DNA from: Planctomycetaceae bacterium
GTDB lineage: Bacteria > Planctomycetota > UBA1135 > GCA-002686595
Reading direction: 5' to 3'
Assembly: GCA_013360535.1 (NCBI GenBank)
Contig: JABWBL010000144.1
Location: 1 to 7,860, forward strand
Length of the DNA: 7,860 nucleotides
In this document: one piece after another, positions 1 to 7,150 of the stretch
Position numbering within the stretch: the first letter of the stretch is position 1
Layout of the letters: every line of letters starts with the position of its first letter
The notes under the pieces: generated by a model
Database searches by the model: none
Seen by the model: the letters and a program-made list of their open reading frames with translations, nothing else
What the model was told of the DNA's origin: nothing
Position numbers and translations under genes: made by a program

Positions 1-148
1 CGAGCTCCGCCGGCACCGCGTAGGTGAACTGCGTGTCGACCGGCCGGTTGAGCGCGACCTCGGCATAGAGCGCCGCCCGCGGTTTCGGTGCGGGCCCGAC
101 CTCGAACAGGGTCAGCTCCCGCGCGGCCGGATTCGACGCGCGCGCCAT
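1..148 (-). CDS. priA: Primosomal protein N' (PriA helicase), N-terminal fragment cut by window edge
   Basis: PriA is the 3'-to-5' DNA helicase that restarts collapsed replication forks by loading the primosome. Only the first 49 codons are visible. After a variable 20-residue leader, the segment ALYAEVALNRPVDTQFTYAV matches the start of the PriA 3'-DNA-end-binding domain, which in the family reads roughly as a beta strand, 'pl/rp-v/l-d-x-x-F-x-Y-x-V-P'. The ATG at 148-146 is the only obvious start; a GAGG at 160-157 lies 8 bases upstream and overlaps the stop codon of the preceding mazG-like gene, 10 bases away. This makes it the last visible gene of the minus-strand operon. The helicase motifs and zinc-binding cysteines lie outside the window, so the call rests on the N-terminal signature alone. 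Confidence 0.72.
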   Translation of the reverse strand, partial: MARASNPAARELTLFEVGPAPKPRAALYAEVALNRPVDTQFTYAVPAEL

Positions 149-158
149 GGAGCGAACC

Positions 159-443
159 TCAGGGGCAGGCGCAGGGCGTCGCCTTGCAGCGCGGGCAGCC
201 CAGCTCGTACTTCTTGCGCGCCGCGGCCTCGAGGTCGATGCCCGACATCGACGCGAGCGTCGAGAGCCACGCGAACACGTCGGCGAACTCGCCCTCGAGC
301 TCTTCCTTGCGGTTGCGCCGCAGCGCACGCGTCAGCTCGCCGACCTCCTCGCAGAACCACATGTGGGTGCCGTGCAGGCCGCGCGCGGAGTCGCGCTGGA
401 AGTAGATGCGCTCGATGAGCGTCTGGAACTCGCGAACTTGCAT
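159..443 (-). CDS. MazG-like nucleotide pyrophosphohydrolase with cysteine-rich tail
   Basis: This 94-residue protein belongs to the all-alpha NTP pyrophosphohydrolase (MazG/dUTPase-like) group, which hydrolyses nucleoside triphosphates to monophosphate and pyrophosphate, usually to clean up aberrant nucleotides. The metal-binding signature is visible as EEVGEL (about residues 32-37), followed by the second helix pair ELEGEFADVFAWL (about 48-60), whose Glu and Asp complete the Mg2+ site. The last dozen residues, CPRCKATPCACP, hold four cysteines in a CxxCxxxxCxC array that could bind zinc; such tails occur in some single-domain MazG homologues. The ATG lies 2 bases after the stop of the phosphatase-like gene, so translation is probably coupled; I see no Shine-Dalgarno sequence. 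The substrate cannot be predicted. Confidence 0.85.
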   Translation of the reverse strand: MQVREFQTLIERIYFQRDSARGLHGTHMWFCEEVGELTRALRRNRKEELEGEFADVFAWLSTLASMSGIDLEAAARKKYELGCPRCKATPCACP

Positions 444-445
444 GG

Positions 446-2053
446 TCAAACGCGCCGGACGGTGACGATGGAGATGTCGCGGGCCTGCGTGGCCTCGCCC
501 GCGTGGGCCTCGAACGCCTCGCGCAGCCGCGCCAGGAATTCCGTGGTGGGCAGCGTGCCGAACTTCATCACGAGCGCGTACAGCCCCTTCTCGCCGAGCT
601 CGCTGCCTTCCGCATCGGCCAGCGTGACGGCGCCGGAGTTGACGAGCACGAGCCGGTCGCCCGACTCGATCGGGACCTTCGCGATCTCGAGCTTGGAGTC
701 GAACACCGGCCCCTTGTCGAAGCCCAGCGCGATGCCCTCGGGATGCACGACGCGCACCTTGCGGTCGGCGCCCGTGAAGCGGATCAGCGGCACCTTGTGG
801 CCGGTGCACGCGACCGACGCGATGCCCTCGGCCGCGTCGATGCGCGCGAACAGCGACGTCACGGCGATTCCGCGACGCACGTCGCGCGCAAGCTGGCGGT
901 TGGCGGCCTGCAGCGCGGGCGCGAGCTCGAGCGCGTCGGCGAGCTTGGCCTGCAGGTACGAGCGCGCCGTCGCACCGACGATCGCACCCGGCAAGCCCTT
1001 GCCCGACACCTCGCACACGAGCAGGCCGACGCCGCTCGCCGACTCGACGTAGTCGAGGAAGTCGCCGCCGAGCTGCGGCGAGGCGATGTGCAGGTGGCCG
1101 ACCTCGTAACCGGCGAGCTTGGGCGTCGACTGCGGCAGCAGCTGCTCGCGCACTTCCGCGGCGATGCGCACCTCGCGCTGGCGCACCTCGAGCTCGACCT
1201 CGTTGTCGCGCGCCTCCGCGAGGTTCTTGGTCATGCGGTCGATCGCGCGCGCGAGCGTGCCGACCTCGCCGCCGGTCTGGGCGCTGATGCGGTGGTTGAG
1301 GTTGCCCCCGGCGATCGTGCGCACGTCGTCGACGATCCTGACGATCGGCCCCGACACCTGATTGGCGACCCACAGCGAGACCGCGGCGCCGACGAGGATG
1401 ATCACGAGCGTGATGCCGACCACGAGCCCGAACAGGCTGCGTTCGGCGGCCTGCATCGAGTCGGGCAGCAGGATCGAGACCGGCGGCTGGCCTTCGCGCA
1501 CGCGGTACTGGAATACGACGCCCGCCGTGCCGTCCGCGTACTGCACCGGCGCCTCGACCACCTCGCCCAGCCCGTGCTGCACGCCGGTGCCGACGGTCTT
1601 CCACGGCTCCGACGCGCTCAGTTCCTTGTACTTCGCCTCGCGCTGCTCCCGCGCCGCCTTGAGCGTGTCCCGGAAGCTCGCCTCGTAGCTCGCGAACGCC
1701 TTGCGCACACCCTCGTAGCGGTATTCGCTGGGAATCTCCGGGAAATCCTTGGCCGTCTGCACGACGTCCTTGGCGACCTGCTGCTCGAGCGCGAAATACA
1801 CCTCGCGCTCGGCGCGCAGCCGCTGGCGCTCGATCTCCGCATGGAACAGCGGCGCCGTGCGCGTCGCCGCCGCGACCATCGTGTCGGTCTGCACGTTCGA
1901 GCTGAGCTGGCGCACCGACTTGTAGAGCACGTACCCCGCGCCCGCGCTCACCACCGTCAGCGCCAGCGCCATCGAGAGCGTGAACCGTGCCCAGATCGGC
2001 AGGCCCTCGGGCCCCCGCTCCTCCGCCTTCTCGCGCCGTCGTGTGCTCGCCAT
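446..2053 (-). CDS. Membrane HAMP-SpoIIE/PP2C-type phosphatase with altered metal ligands
   Basis: This 535-residue protein resembles RsbU/SpoIIE-type Ser/Thr phosphatases, which dephosphorylate anti-sigma-factor antagonists in partner-switching pathways. It has a first membrane segment at about 20-43, an extracytoplasmic sensor region at 44-206 rich in charged helices, a second membrane segment at about 207-230, a HAMP domain (about 231-283), a short coiled linker, and a PP2C domain from about 300 to the end. The entry QLLP (304-307), GGDFLD (329-334) and SGKG (350-353) support the fold. Three expected metal-site positions differ: E348 where DVSGKG has Asp, NSG (472-474) where TDG is usual, and RD (525-526) where DD is usual. 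It may therefore be weakly active, use metals differently, or be a pseudophosphatase. The ATG has a GGGAGG Shine-Dalgarno at 2065-2060, 6 bases upstream, and follows the pgpA stop by 2 bases. No anti-sigma partner is visible nearby. Confidence 0.88.
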   Translation of the reverse strand: MASTRRREKAEERGPEGLPIWARFTLSMALALTVVSAGAGYVLYKSVRQLSSNVQTDTMVAAATRTAPLFHAEIERQRLRAEREVYFALEQQVAKDVVQTAKDFPEIPSEYRYEGVRKAFASYEASFRDTLKAAREQREAKYKELSASEPWKTVGTGVQHGLGEVVEAPVQYADGTAGVVFQYRVREGQPPVSILLPDSMQAAERSLFGLVVGITLVIILVGAAVSLWVANQVSGPIVRIVDDVRTIAGGNLNHRISAQTGGEVGTLARAIDRMTKNLAEARDNEVELEVRQREVRIAAEVREQLLPQSTPKLAGYEVGHLHIASPQLGGDFLDYVESASGVGLLVCEVSGKGLPGAIVGATARSYLQAKLADALELAPALQAANRQLARDVRRGIAVTSLFARIDAAEGIASVACTGHKVPLIRFTGADRKVRVVHPEGIALGFDKGPVFDSKLEIAKVPIESGDRLVLVNSGAVTLADAEGSELGEKGLYALVMKFGTLPTTEFLARLREAFEAHAGEATQARDISIVTVRRV

Positions 2054-2055
2054 CG

Positions 2056-2544
2056 CTAGCCTCCCACCGTCCACTGGACCTGACCTGCGAGGAGGAGCCG
2101 CGCCGGCACCATCACGAGCACGAGCCCGTACACGCCCGCGACCACGTCGTCGAGCAGGATGCCGTCGCCGCCGCCGATGTCTTCCATGCGCCGCGCGAGC
2201 TTGGGCTTGAACACGTCGAAGAAGCGGAACACGAAGAACGCCACCGCGAGCGAGACGTAGCTCGGGCCGCCGATCCACGCGACCGTGATCAGGTAACCGA
2301 TCACCTCGTCGAGCACGAAGATGCCCGGATCCTCGTGGCCCGCGTACTTCTCGGCCCATGGCCCAAGCGAGCGCCCGATGACGTACAGCACGGCCGCGAC
2401 GCCGAGACTCCACCACAGGTAGTGATCGAGCCCCGACAGCGCCCACGCGATCGCGACGCCGCCCAGCGTGCCGACGGTGCCGGGCGCGAACGGCGAGCAA
2501 CCCAGGTAGCCGCACGAGACGATGCCGAGCTTGAGCCAGTTCAC
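2056..2544 (-). CDS. pgpA: Phosphatidylglycerophosphatase A
   Basis: PgpA is an inner-membrane lipid phosphatase that converts phosphatidylglycerophosphate to phosphatidylglycerol, the step after PgsA. The 162-residue length is normal. Family motifs are all present: SPFAPGTVGTLGG (17-29), the acidic motif FVLDEVIGY (76-84), FRFFDVFKPKLARRME (106-121) and GGGDGILLDDVVAGVY (124-139), whose Asp and Glu residues form the Mg2+-dependent active site. Hydrophobic stretches at about 30-57, 82-107 and 134-152 are consistent with membrane spans. The start is a GTG at 2544-2542 sharing GTGA with the pgsA stop (4-base overlap), and a GGAGGG at 2556-2551 lies 6 bases upstream, which supports this start. 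The neighbour pgsA makes its substrate, so the two steps are co-produced. Confidence 0.95.
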   Translation of the reverse strand: MNWLKLGIVSCGYLGCSPFAPGTVGTLGGVAIAWALSGLDHYLWWSLGVAAVLYVIGRSLGPWAEKYAGHEDPGIFVLDEVIGYLITVAWIGGPSYVSLAVAFFVFRFFDVFKPKLARRMEDIGGGDGILLDDVVAGVYGLVLVMVPARLLLAGQVQWTVGG

Positions 2545-3161
2545 CGCGCGCCCTCCATCAGGAACTTCCTCGCCTTGATCACGTACGTCAGGCCGGAGCC
2601 GACCGAGGTCGCGAGCGTCAGCCATGTCATCGTGTGTCCCGCCAGCGCCCAGCGCTCCGCCGCCACCGCCGACATCTCGAAGGCCTGCATGCCGATCGGG
2701 ATGCCGACCGCCCAGCATTGCACGAGCATCTTGATCTTGCCGAACCAGTCCGCGGGGAAGGCGTGGCCGAGGCTCTCGACGTAGCCGCGAATGCCCGTGA
2801 CGAGGAACTCCCGCGCGAGCACGACGACGACGACCCAGGCCGGGAAGAACGCGCGCGACCACGGCAGCACCGCGAGGAAGATCATCGCTCCCATCACGAG
2901 CACCTTGTCGACGAACGGGTCGGCGATGCGCCCGAAGGCCGTGACGTGGTTGCCGCGGCGCGCGAGCCAGCCGTCGAGCACGTCCGACAACGCCACGCCG
3001 ACGAACAGCCACAGGCAGACGTGCATCTGGACGCGCCGCTGGGCGAGCTCCACGCCATCCGCCTCGCCCCAGGTCGCCAGCGCGACGAACAGCGCGACGG
3101 CCCCGAGGAACCGCAACGCCGTGATGCGGTTGGGCCAGTGCGCGAAGACGCCTTCGGCCAT
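2541..3161 (-). CDS. pgsA: CDP-diacylglycerol--glycerol-3-phosphate 3-phosphatidyltransferase
   Basis: PgsA is an integral membrane enzyme that transfers a phosphatidyl group from CDP-diacylglycerol to glycerol-3-phosphate, giving phosphatidylglycerophosphate, the committed step to phosphatidylglycerol and cardiolipin. The 206-residue protein carries the complete CDP-alcohol phosphatidyltransferase signature D-x2-D-G-x2-A-R-x8-G-x3-D-x3-D at residues 60-85 (D60, D63, G64, A67, R68, G77, D81, D85). N-terminal WPNRITALRF is typical of PgsA and favours it over phosphatidylserine synthase. Hydrophobic spans lie at about 17-30, 47-60, 86-103, 106-122 and 145-160. The ATG shares one base with the rimO stop (TGATG), with a weak AAGG upstream; the 3' end overlaps pgpA by 4 bases. 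Confidence 0.94.
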   Translation of the reverse strand: MAEGVFAHWPNRITALRFLGAVALFVALATWGEADGVELAQRRVQMHVCLWLFVGVALSDVLDGWLARRGNHVTAFGRIADPFVDKVLVMGAMIFLAVLPWSRAFFPAWVVVVVLAREFLVTGIRGYVESLGHAFPADWFGKIKMLVQCWAVGIPIGMQAFEMSAVAAERWALAGHTMTWLTLATSVGSGLTYVIKARKFLMEGAR

Positions 3162-4504
3162 CAGCCCTTGACCTGCTTCGCGACGAGGTTGAGTTCCGCG
3201 TCGAGGCCCTCGATCTCGACCCTGGCGCGCGTGCCGACGGCGAGGCGCTTGCCGCGCACGAGCGTGAGCAGGTCGACTTCCGGCGCGTCGAAGTCGCCTC
3301 GCGCGACGTTTGCCATGCCGCGCTGCGGCGAGCTCTCGTCGACCAGCACCTCGACCACCTGCCCGACGCGCGCTTCCTGCTCGGCCCTCAAGGCCTCGTC
3401 GCGCGCCGCGAGCACGGCCTTCTGCCGCGCCTTCGCTTCCTTCGTGCTCACGCGGCCCGGCAGGTCGAAGCCCGGCGTGCCCTCTTCCGGCGAGTACGTG
3501 AACGCGCCGAGGCGCCCGAGCCGGTACTCGCGGATGAACTGGCACAGCTCGTCGACGTCCTGCTCGGTCTCGCCGGGAAAACCGACCAGCACCGTCGTGC
3601 GCAGCGTGATGCCCGGCACTTCGCTGCGCAGCCGCTCGAGCAGCTTGCGCACCTGATCGCCCGAACCCGCCCGCCGCATCGCGCGCAGCACCGGCGTCGC
3701 GATGTGCTGCACGGGAATGTCGAGGTAACGCGCGACGCGCGGATGGTTCGCGAGCAACTCCGCGAGGCCCCACGGAAAACGGTTGGGATAGGCGTACATC
3801 ACGCGCACCTTGTGGTCGCCGTCGAGGTCGGCGAGCGAGCGCACGAGCGCATCGAGCTCGAGCCCCATGTCGCGCCCCCAGGCCGTCGAGTCCTCGGCGA
3901 CGATCACCAGTTCCTTGACGCCCGCGCCGATCAGCTCGCGCGCCTCGCCGAGCACGTCGTCCGGCCGCTTCGAGCGGTGCGGCCCGCGGATCGCGGGGAT
4001 CGCGCAGAACGAGCACGTGTGGTCGCAGCCATGGCTGATGCGCAGGTACGCGTAGGAGCCCGGCGTCGAGAGCAGGCGCGAGTCGTCGCGGGTCGCCTCG
4101 CGCAGGCCGCCGTTGTCGAGGTAACGCGGCGCCGAGCGCCCCTCCGACAGGTCGCGGATCGCCTTGGCGAGCGCCTTGCCGTCGGAGATCTCCGCGAAGA
4201 TGTCGACCTGCGGGAAGCGCTTCTGCAGGTCGCGCTGGAAGCGCTGCACGAGACATCCGGCGACCACCACACGCGCCAGCTCGCCGCGCTTCTTGAGCGC
4301 GCACAGCCGCCGGATCTGGCTCTCCGACTCCTCGCGCGCCGGCCCGATGAACGAGCAGGTGTTGAGCACGACCGTGTCGGCCTGCTCAGGGTCCCCGGAC
4401 ACGACGAGGCCCTCGTCGGCAAGGCGCCCGAGGATCAGCTCGGAATCGATCTGGTTGCGGGCGCACCCCAGGTGCACCAGCGAGACGACGGCAGGGTTCG
4501 GCAC
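3161..4504 (-). CDS. rimO: Ribosomal protein S12 methylthiotransferase RimO
   Basis: RimO is a radical-SAM enzyme with two iron-sulfur clusters that adds a methylthio group to a conserved aspartate of ribosomal protein S12. The 447-residue length fits the family. The N-terminal MTTase domain has its three cluster cysteines at C14 (HLGCARNQIDSE), C50 (VLNTCSFI) and C84 (VVAGCLVQ). The radical-SAM motif CxxxCxxC is C160, C164 and C167 within SHGCDHTCSFCAIPAIRG, and a TRAM domain occupies about 375-447. The CAIP-IRG wording and SxGCD context favour RimO over the tRNA enzyme MiaB. The GTG at 4504-4502 is chosen because the following residues lead directly into the family's first strand (VSLVHLGCARN); there is no clear Shine-Dalgarno, and the frame stays open far upstream without protein-like sequence. 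It is the first gene of the minus-strand operon and ends in a 1-base overlap with pgsA. Confidence 0.95.
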   Translation of the reverse strand: MPNPAVVSLVHLGCARNQIDSELILGRLADEGLVVSGDPEQADTVVLNTCSFIGPAREESESQIRRLCALKKRGELARVVVAGCLVQRFQRDLQKRFPQVDIFAEISDGKALAKAIRDLSEGRSAPRYLDNGGLREATRDDSRLLSTPGSYAYLRISHGCDHTCSFCAIPAIRGPHRSKRPDDVLGEARELIGAGVKELVIVAEDSTAWGRDMGLELDALVRSLADLDGDHKVRVMYAYPNRFPWGLAELLANHPRVARYLDIPVQHIATPVLRAMRRAGSGDQVRKLLERLRSEVPGITLRTTVLVGFPGETEQDVDELCQFIREYRLGRLGAFTYSPEEGTPGFDLPGRVSTKEAKARQKAVLAARDEALRAEQEARVGQVVEVLVDESSPQRGMANVARGDFDAPEVDLLTLVRGKRLAVGTRARVEIEGLDAELNLVAKQVKG

Positions 4505-5120
4505 GGAGTTGGAGGCGACGCGGAGGTCGGGCGCGGCGCGACTTCCCGGACCCCCACTGGGCCCAGGCGCAGGTCCCCCTGCCCGCCGCGGCGCGGCCGG
4601 GAGGATACCCCATCCACCTCCCGACCCAACCTCGCGCCTCCATTCCGGCCCAGGCGCCGAGCGGGGCCGGCTCGCGAGGGCGAGGTCGGCGGGTCGAACG
4701 TGAGCGGATCGGAGGCGGGGCCGGTGATCGCTGGCAGATTTCTCGAACTTGGTTGGCGGACGGGGCGGGCGAGCGTCGTTTGTGATGGAGAGCGGGTGGG
4801 CGGCGCCCTGCCCAGCCGGTTTTGCCGTCGGCACTTCCCAGTTGTGCGACCCGCTCGAGTTCCTCCCTCTTCCCCATCGAACGCCCCACGGAAACGGACT
4901 GCGAGCCAGACCTCGACGTCGACTGCAACACGGATGAAAACAAGCCGATTTCCTCGCGGGGGATTCCAGAAGCGCCCGCAGGGATCGAAGATGCCCGCGC
5001 TCGAATCCGTCGGGAACCATCGCGCTCGCACGCGACTCCTGAGGTTCGACGGCAATGAATCGCAAGCCTCCGGCGGGCTCAGGCCTCTCGCAGCCTGACT
5101 CGCTCGGCGGGACGTTGGGC

Positions 5121-5132
5121 GCCTCCGGAGGC
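5121..5132. promoter_or_regulatory. Perfect palindrome GCCTCCGGAGGC, possible operator
   Basis: The 12 bases read identically on both strands. It lies 78 bases before the sigma-factor start codon and directly follows a TTGGGC (5115-5120) that could be a degenerate -35 element. A dimeric repressor or activator site is possible, but in DNA this GC-rich a 12-base palindrome can arise by chance, so the assignment is weak. Confidence 0.2.
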
Positions 5133-5191
5133 TCCCGAAGCTCTGCTGCACCCCGAGATTTCCGCTTCCCCCCACGAGCGCGACAAGGCGC

Positions 5192-5197
5192 TAGACT
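5192..5197 (+). promoter_or_regulatory. Possible -10 box TAGACT for the sigma-kinase operon
   Basis: TAGACT resembles the TANNNT -10 consensus. It lies 12 bases before the ATG of the sigma gene, so a transcript starting 6-7 bases after it would have almost no leader. That would fit the absence of a Shine-Dalgarno sequence before this start. No good -35 box lies at 16-19 bases, so the promoter could belong to another sigma type or be spurious. Confidence 0.3.
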
Positions 5198-5209
5198 TGG
5201 ACCTGTCCG

Positions 5210-5782
5210 ATGACTCTCGCTTCCCAGGATCGCATCGAACAACTGATCGCCCGCTCGCGCGCTGGAGATCAGGAAGCTTCGAATGAAGTCGCCGCGGCGC
5301 TCTATGCCGAGCTGCACCGCATCGCGATTGGATTGATCGGCGATCGCCCCGTCGGCGTCACGCTGCAGGCGACGGCCCTCGTGCACGAGGCGTGGCTGAG
5401 GATCCGGCGTTCGAGCGCCGAACGCATCGCCGACCGCCACCACTTCCTTGCGCTCGCCGCGCGCGCGATGCGCTGCGCGCTCGTCGACCACGCGCGCGCC
5501 CGCGCCCGGCGATCGGTCGAAATTTCGGCCGAGCCCTCGGTCGAGACCGCGCTCGACAAGGTCGTGCTCGCCCACGAGGCGCAGGCCTTCGATCTGGTCG
5601 TGCTCGACGACCTCCTGAACCACCTCGCGCAGACCGACCCCGACATGGCGCGCGCGGTCGAGCTGCGCTTCTTCGCGGGCCTCGACCTCGCCGAGACCGC
5701 CGCGGCGATCGGACTCCAGCAGCGCACCTTCGAACGCCAGTGGTCCGCCCTCAAGGTCTGGATCCTCGGACAAATCCAATGA
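5210..5782 (+). CDS. ECF-type RNA polymerase sigma factor (PF07638 / Sigma70_ECF family)
   Basis: The 190-residue protein is an extracytoplasmic-function sigma factor of the type commonly linked to Ser/Thr kinases in planctomycetes and acidobacteria. The N-terminal LIARSRAGDQEASNEVAA, then LYAELHRIA (31-39), and TLQATALVHEAWLRI (51-65) with HHFLALAARAMRCALVDHAR (77-96) are the characteristic sigma region 2 signatures. Region 4 spans about 130-188, with the helix-turn-helix around LDLAETAAAIGLQQRTFERQW (158-178). The linker lacks the KRGG-like stretch usual after the ARAR segment. The start is the first ATG giving a normal family N-terminus; no Shine-Dalgarno is visible. Its stop shares ATGA with the kinase start. 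In such pairs the kinase, rather than a classical anti-sigma factor, is thought to control the sigma factor, possibly by phosphorylation; that is inferred here from context. Confidence 0.92.
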   Translation: MTLASQDRIEQLIARSRAGDQEASNEVAAALYAELHRIAIGLIGDRPVGVTLQATALVHEAWLRIRRSSAERIADRHHFLALAARAMRCALVDHARARARRSVEISAEPSVETALDKVVLAHEAQAFDLVVLDDLLNHLAQTDPDMARAVELRFFAGLDLAETAAAIGLQQRTFERQWSALKVWILGQIQ

Positions 5783-7146
5783 CTTCCATTCCCTGGAGCG
5801 AGGCCAAGCCGCTGTTGAGCACGCTGCTCGGCCTGCCGCCCGAGCAGCGTTCCCAGCGCATCGAGGAGCTCACCAAGGACAACCCCAAGCTGCGGGCGGA
5901 GCTCGTGCGTCTCCTCGACGTGCACGCCGCGCACCCCGGATTCCTCGAGCCGCCGGGCAAGGATTCGATCGAGCGCCCGCTGCGCGAGACCTCGTTGGCC
6001 TTTGTCGGCTGCCGCCTCGGCGACTTCGAATTGGAAGCCCTGATCGGCACCGGCGGCTCCAGCAGCGTGTACCGCGCGCGCCAGCTCTCGCTCGGCCGGC
6101 CCGCGGCGGTCAAGCTGCTCGGCCACCAGTTCTGCCTCTCCGACAACGCGCGCGCGCGCTTCCAGCGCGAGGCCTCCGCGGCTTCCAAGCTGCGCCACGA
6201 CGCGATCGTCTCGATCTATTCCTACGGCGAGCACGAAGGCGCGCACTACATCGCGATGGAGCTCGTCGAGGGCCGCACCGTCGCGGAGCTGATCGAGGAG
6301 CGCCGGAAGAACGAAGGCAAGCCCAGCGGCGGGCTGCCGGATGCCGGAGTCGTGCGCCTGCACGCCGGCTGGGTCGAGCGCATCGCGCGCGGCCTCCAGC
6401 ACTGCCACGACCACGGCGTGGTGCACCGCGACGTCAAGCCGCACAACATCGTGCTCGACGCCAACGGCTTGCCGCGGCTGGTCGACTTCGGCGTGGCCAA
6501 GCTGCTCGAGTTCGGCGACGCGACCGCGCACGGGCTGATCCCGGGCACGCTCGGCTACATGAGCCCCGAACAGACCCGCGGCGAGCCCGCGGACGCCCGC
6601 AGCGACGTCTATTCGCTCGGCATCGTGCTCTACGAGCTGCTCACGCTGCGCCGCCCCTTCGAGCAGGCCGATCCCGCCGCGCTGGCGAGCGCGATCGCCA
6701 ACGAACGCCCGGTGCCCGCGGCGAAGTTCAACCGCAACGTGCCTCCTGGCCTCGCCGCGATCTGCGCCAAGGCCCTCGCGAAACAGCCTGCCCAGCGCTA
6801 CTCGAGCGCGGCCGCGATGGCCGAGGACCTCGGACGCTGGGCCGCCGGTTCCCCGCCGCTCGCGCTCGACCGCAGCTGGGGCGAACGAATTCGGGAGCGT
6901 GTGCCTGCGCGCCGAGTCGCTGCTGCGGCGCTCCTGCTCGTACTCGGATTTGGCGCCTACTTCGGTTCCACGTCCGTCCTCGCCGGTCCATCCGCCAAGG
7001 AGCGCGAACTGCAGGCACTTCGCGAGCGGAAAGCCCTGATCGAGGAACGCATCGGCAAGGCACCCCCCGACGAGGTCGTGAAGGACCTCGAGGCCTTCAA
7101 TCAGTATCTGCTCCTCTTGATTCGCCAGTCCGAAAAGGAGAACTAG
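5779..7146 (+). CDS. Membrane-anchored Ser/Thr protein kinase (Hanks/PknB type)
   Basis: The 455-residue kinase phosphorylates Ser/Thr on partner proteins, most likely including the sigma factor encoded just upstream. A helical N-terminal extension (1-75) precedes the kinase domain (about 82-355). Catalytic elements are present: the glycine loop IGTGGSSSV (89-97, with Ser in place of the third Gly), K112 in AAVKLL, E131 as the probable alpha-C glutamate, HRDVKPHN (216-223), DFG (236-238), GTLGYMSPEQ (256-265) and the C-lobe Arg in KQPAQRYSS. It should therefore be active. A membrane segment lies at about 379-401, followed by a short charged tail (405-455) predicted helical, so the sensor part outside the membrane is very small. 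The ATG overlaps the sigma stop by 4 bases, indicating translational coupling; the stop lies 4 bases before the small downstream gene. Confidence 0.93.
   Translation: MTSIPWSEAKPLLSTLLGLPPEQRSQRIEELTKDNPKLRAELVRLLDVHAAHPGFLEPPGKDSIERPLRETSLAFVGCRLGDFELEALIGTGGSSSVYRARQLSLGRPAAVKLLGHQFCLSDNARARFQREASAASKLRHDAIVSIYSYGEHEGAHYIAMELVEGRTVAELIEERRKNEGKPSGGLPDAGVVRLHAGWVERIARGLQHCHDHGVVHRDVKPHNIVLDANGLPRLVDFGVAKLLEFGDATAHGLIPGTLGYMSPEQTRGEPADARSDVYSLGIVLYELLTLRRPFEQADPAALASAIANERPVPAAKFNRNVPPGLAAICAKALAKQPAQRYSSAAAMAEDLGRWAAGSPPLALDRSWGERIRERVPARRVAAAALLLVLGFGAYFGSTSVLAGPSAKERELQALRERKALIEERIGKAPPDEVVKDLEAFNQYLLLLIRQSEKEN
7135..7140 (+). promoter_or_regulatory. Strong Shine-Dalgarno AAGGAG for the small threonine-rich gene
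   Basis: AAGGAG lies inside the last codons of the kinase gene, 10 bases before the ATG at 7151. It is the clearest ribosome-binding site of the plus-strand unit, since the sigma and kinase starts have none. This suggests that the small protein is made at a higher level than, or independently of, the kinase. Confidence 0.6.
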
Positions 7147-7150
7147 CTCG

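Larger units (their letters stand above)
4505..5209. other. Divergent intergenic region without a convincing gene
   Basis: About 700 bases separate the outward-facing rimO and sigma-factor genes. Short open frames exist on both strands, but their third codon positions are much less G/C-biased than in neighbouring genes and the translations show no recognisable domain. Base composition is visibly less extreme between about 4820 and 5060. The region must hold the promoters for both transcription units; what I can point to is a -10-like TAGACT near the sigma gene, a 12-base palindrome at 5121-5132, and a GTTGGCGGA element at 4752-4760 that recurs at 7521-7529. I see no tRNA, CRISPR or transposon signature. 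Confidence 0.6.

Noticed and set aside
503..2059. Long plus-strand open frame opposite the phosphatase gene, and similar ones opposite rimO and pgsA
   Set aside because: Composed almost wholly of Arg, Ala, Asp, His and Leu with no family resemblance; shadows of the minus-strand operon.
4551..4595. G-rich runs on the minus strand upstream of rimO as a possible G-quadruplex
   Set aside because: Loops are long and uneven, and the run pattern is expected at this base composition. The 10-base palindrome CTGGGCCCAG inside it is likewise not beyond chance.
4749..5058. Short plus-strand open frames (62 and 78 codons) in the intergenic gap
   Set aside because: Third codon positions are only moderately G/C compared with near-saturation in the real genes; no ribosome-binding site or recognisable domain.
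4435..5175. A 246-codon minus-strand open frame in the intergenic region and the rimO start
   Set aside because: It is rich in Arg, Pro and Ser as expected of a shadow frame in GC-rich DNA, with no domain and an out-of-frame overlap with rimO.
4505..5779. Open upstream extension of the rimO frame, which would give an 872-residue protein
   Set aside because: The extra 425 residues are low-complexity and domain-free, and they run antisense through the whole sigma-factor gene. RimO homology begins at the GTG at 4504.
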